In this document: positions 35,312 through 35,959 of the stretch, in pieces
How the letters are laid out: each line of letters begins with the position of its first letter
Numbering within the stretch: position 1 is the stretch's first letter
Origin: an uncultured Paracoccaceae bacterium
Lineage (GTDB): Bacteria; Pseudomonadota; Alphaproteobacteria; Rhodobacterales; Rhodobacteraceae
Assembly: GCA_913062865.1 (NCBI GenBank)
Contig: CAJXWO010000028.1
Location: 1 to 35,959, forward strand
Direction: 5' to 3'
DNA length: 35,959 bases
Program-made: the position numbers and the translations under genes
The notes under the pieces: generated by a model
Told to the model about the DNA's origin: nothing
Seen by the model: only the letters and a program-made list of their open reading frames with translations
The model's database searches: none

Positions 35312-35959
35312 TCAGTCGTCGTCGCGGATCATGTCGGGCACGCCCAGACGGTCGATCAGGCGGTTGGTTTCGCGCTCGACCAGCGCGATATTGCTGTCGC
35401 GCACCGTGGGCAGAAGGGCGCGCGCGCGGCGCAGCTCGCCATAGTCGAGCGTGGACACGATCATCTCGGGCTGGTCGCCCGCGACAGCCAGCGGTTTGCC
35501 GAACGGATCTAGAATGCGCGAGCCGCCCCAAAAGGTCAGGTCTTCTTCGATGCCCACGCGGTTCACCATGATCGACGGCGCGCCATACATCATCGAGTAG
35601 AAATGCATTGTCGCGGCCCAGCCCGCGGGGTTGTCAAAGGCCTCGCCCACCGCCTCGACCCCGCTCGAAATAGGCGACACAAGCAGCGTCGCGCCGTGCA
35701 GAAAGGCCAGATGGGTCAGCGCAGGGTTCCAGAGGTCGGCACAGATCAGAAGGCCCAGCCGCCAGTCGGCGTCGATCTCATGCGTGTCCACGAACCGGCC
35801 CTGGGCATAGTATTTCGTCTCGATCAGCCGCCCATAGGAGGGCAGGTTGATCTTGCGGTGGATGTAGATCAGCCGCCCGTTCTTGTAGACCCCGGCGGCG
35901 TTGTAGAATTGCGCGCCCGGCCCTTCCTCGACAAAGCCCGCGATCAGGATCGTGTCGCC
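35312..35959 (-). CDS. Carbon-nitrogen hydrolase (nitrilase superfamily), partial (N-terminus beyond window)
   Basis: A frame without stops runs from the right edge to the stop codon at 35312 (215 residues visible). It shows two of the three nitrilase-family catalytic residues: Lys in YIHRKINLPSYG and the nucleophile Cys in LGLLICADLWNPAL. The catalytic Glu would lie beyond the edge. The tail FWGGSRILDPFGKPLAVAGDQPE, then LPTVRDSN, fits a nitrilase-like amidohydrolase. Substrates in the family are amides or nitriles; nothing more precise can be said. It is upstream of pheT on the same strand, 99 bp away, with a hairpin in between. Confidence 0.93.
   Translation of the reverse strand, partial: GDTILIAGFVEEGPGAQFYNAAGVYKNGRLIYIHRKINLPSYGRLIETKYYAQGRFVDTHEIDADWRLGLLICADLWNPALTHLAFLHGATLLVSPISSGVEAVGEAFDNPAGWAATMHFYSMMYGAPSIMVNRVGIEEDLTFWGGSRILDPFGKPLAVAGDQPEMIVSTLDYGELRRARALLPTVRDSNIALVERETNRLIDRLGVPDMIRDDD

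Overview
The base composition (GC-rich), the codon use and the gene set point to an alphaproteobacterium of the Rhodobacterales (Roseobacter/Rhodobacter group). Diagnostic features are FnrL and an FnrL-controlled ccoN/usp/hemN cluster, a membrane-anchored cytochrome of the c_y type, the DUF1013 regulator TrcR, COQ9 and a YejABEF-type importer. No taxon below the order can be fixed from sequence alone. Nearly all of the window is ordinary chromosomal gene content. I see no phage, IS element, CRISPR array or defence island, and no convincing undescribed multi-gene system.

Layout. (1) 1-4607 is an oxygen-response block. The left-edge partial ccoN (cbb3 oxidase catalytic subunit) is divergent from a universal stress protein, and fnrL is divergent from hemN. 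Three near-identical FNR boxes (1257-1270, 1289-1302, 3203-3216) lie in the two divergent promoters, and their positions fit class II activation of ccoN, usp and hemN. (2) 4620-10424 is a tight minus-strand operon, yejA-yejB-yejE-yejF, for (muro)peptide import. (3) 10618-13571 holds a membrane-anchored cytochrome c, prephenate dehydratase, a frameshifted SRPBCC gene and the Nudix enzyme NudC. (4) 13743-19648 holds a Tat-exported CpdB-like 2',3'-cyclic nucleotidase, a HAD phosphatase, the SRP RNA gene with its promoter, a small unknown Tat-like protein, a metallo-beta-lactamase-fold protein with an altered zinc motif, and an ankyrin-repeat protein. (5) 19844-22688 is the conserved dnaX-ebfC-recR block.

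(6) 22736-27803 holds an FAD amine oxidase-like protein, TrcR, a secreted RNase T2, a quinone oxidoreductase, COQ9 and ribosomal protein S21 (rpsU). (7) 27882-31627 holds PPK2, an Lrp/AsnC regulator divergent from alanine dehydrogenase with a dyad operator between them, and a YghU-like glutathione S-transferase. (8) 31728-35959 holds mscL, ytoQ, pheT and a right-edge partial nitrilase-family gene.

Functional links. FnrL probably switches on the high-affinity oxidase, oxygen-independent haem synthesis and a stress protein when oxygen falls, and the anchored cytochrome c is a plausible electron donor to that oxidase. YejABEF, CpdB and RNase T2 are all envelope or periplasmic scavenging functions. 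The points most worth a second look are the single-base frameshift in the SRPBCC gene, the degenerate zinc motif of the MBL protein, the altered CAS II motif of RNase T2, paired palindromes between usp and fnrL, an apparently leaderless hemN, and a dispersed hairpin repeat.
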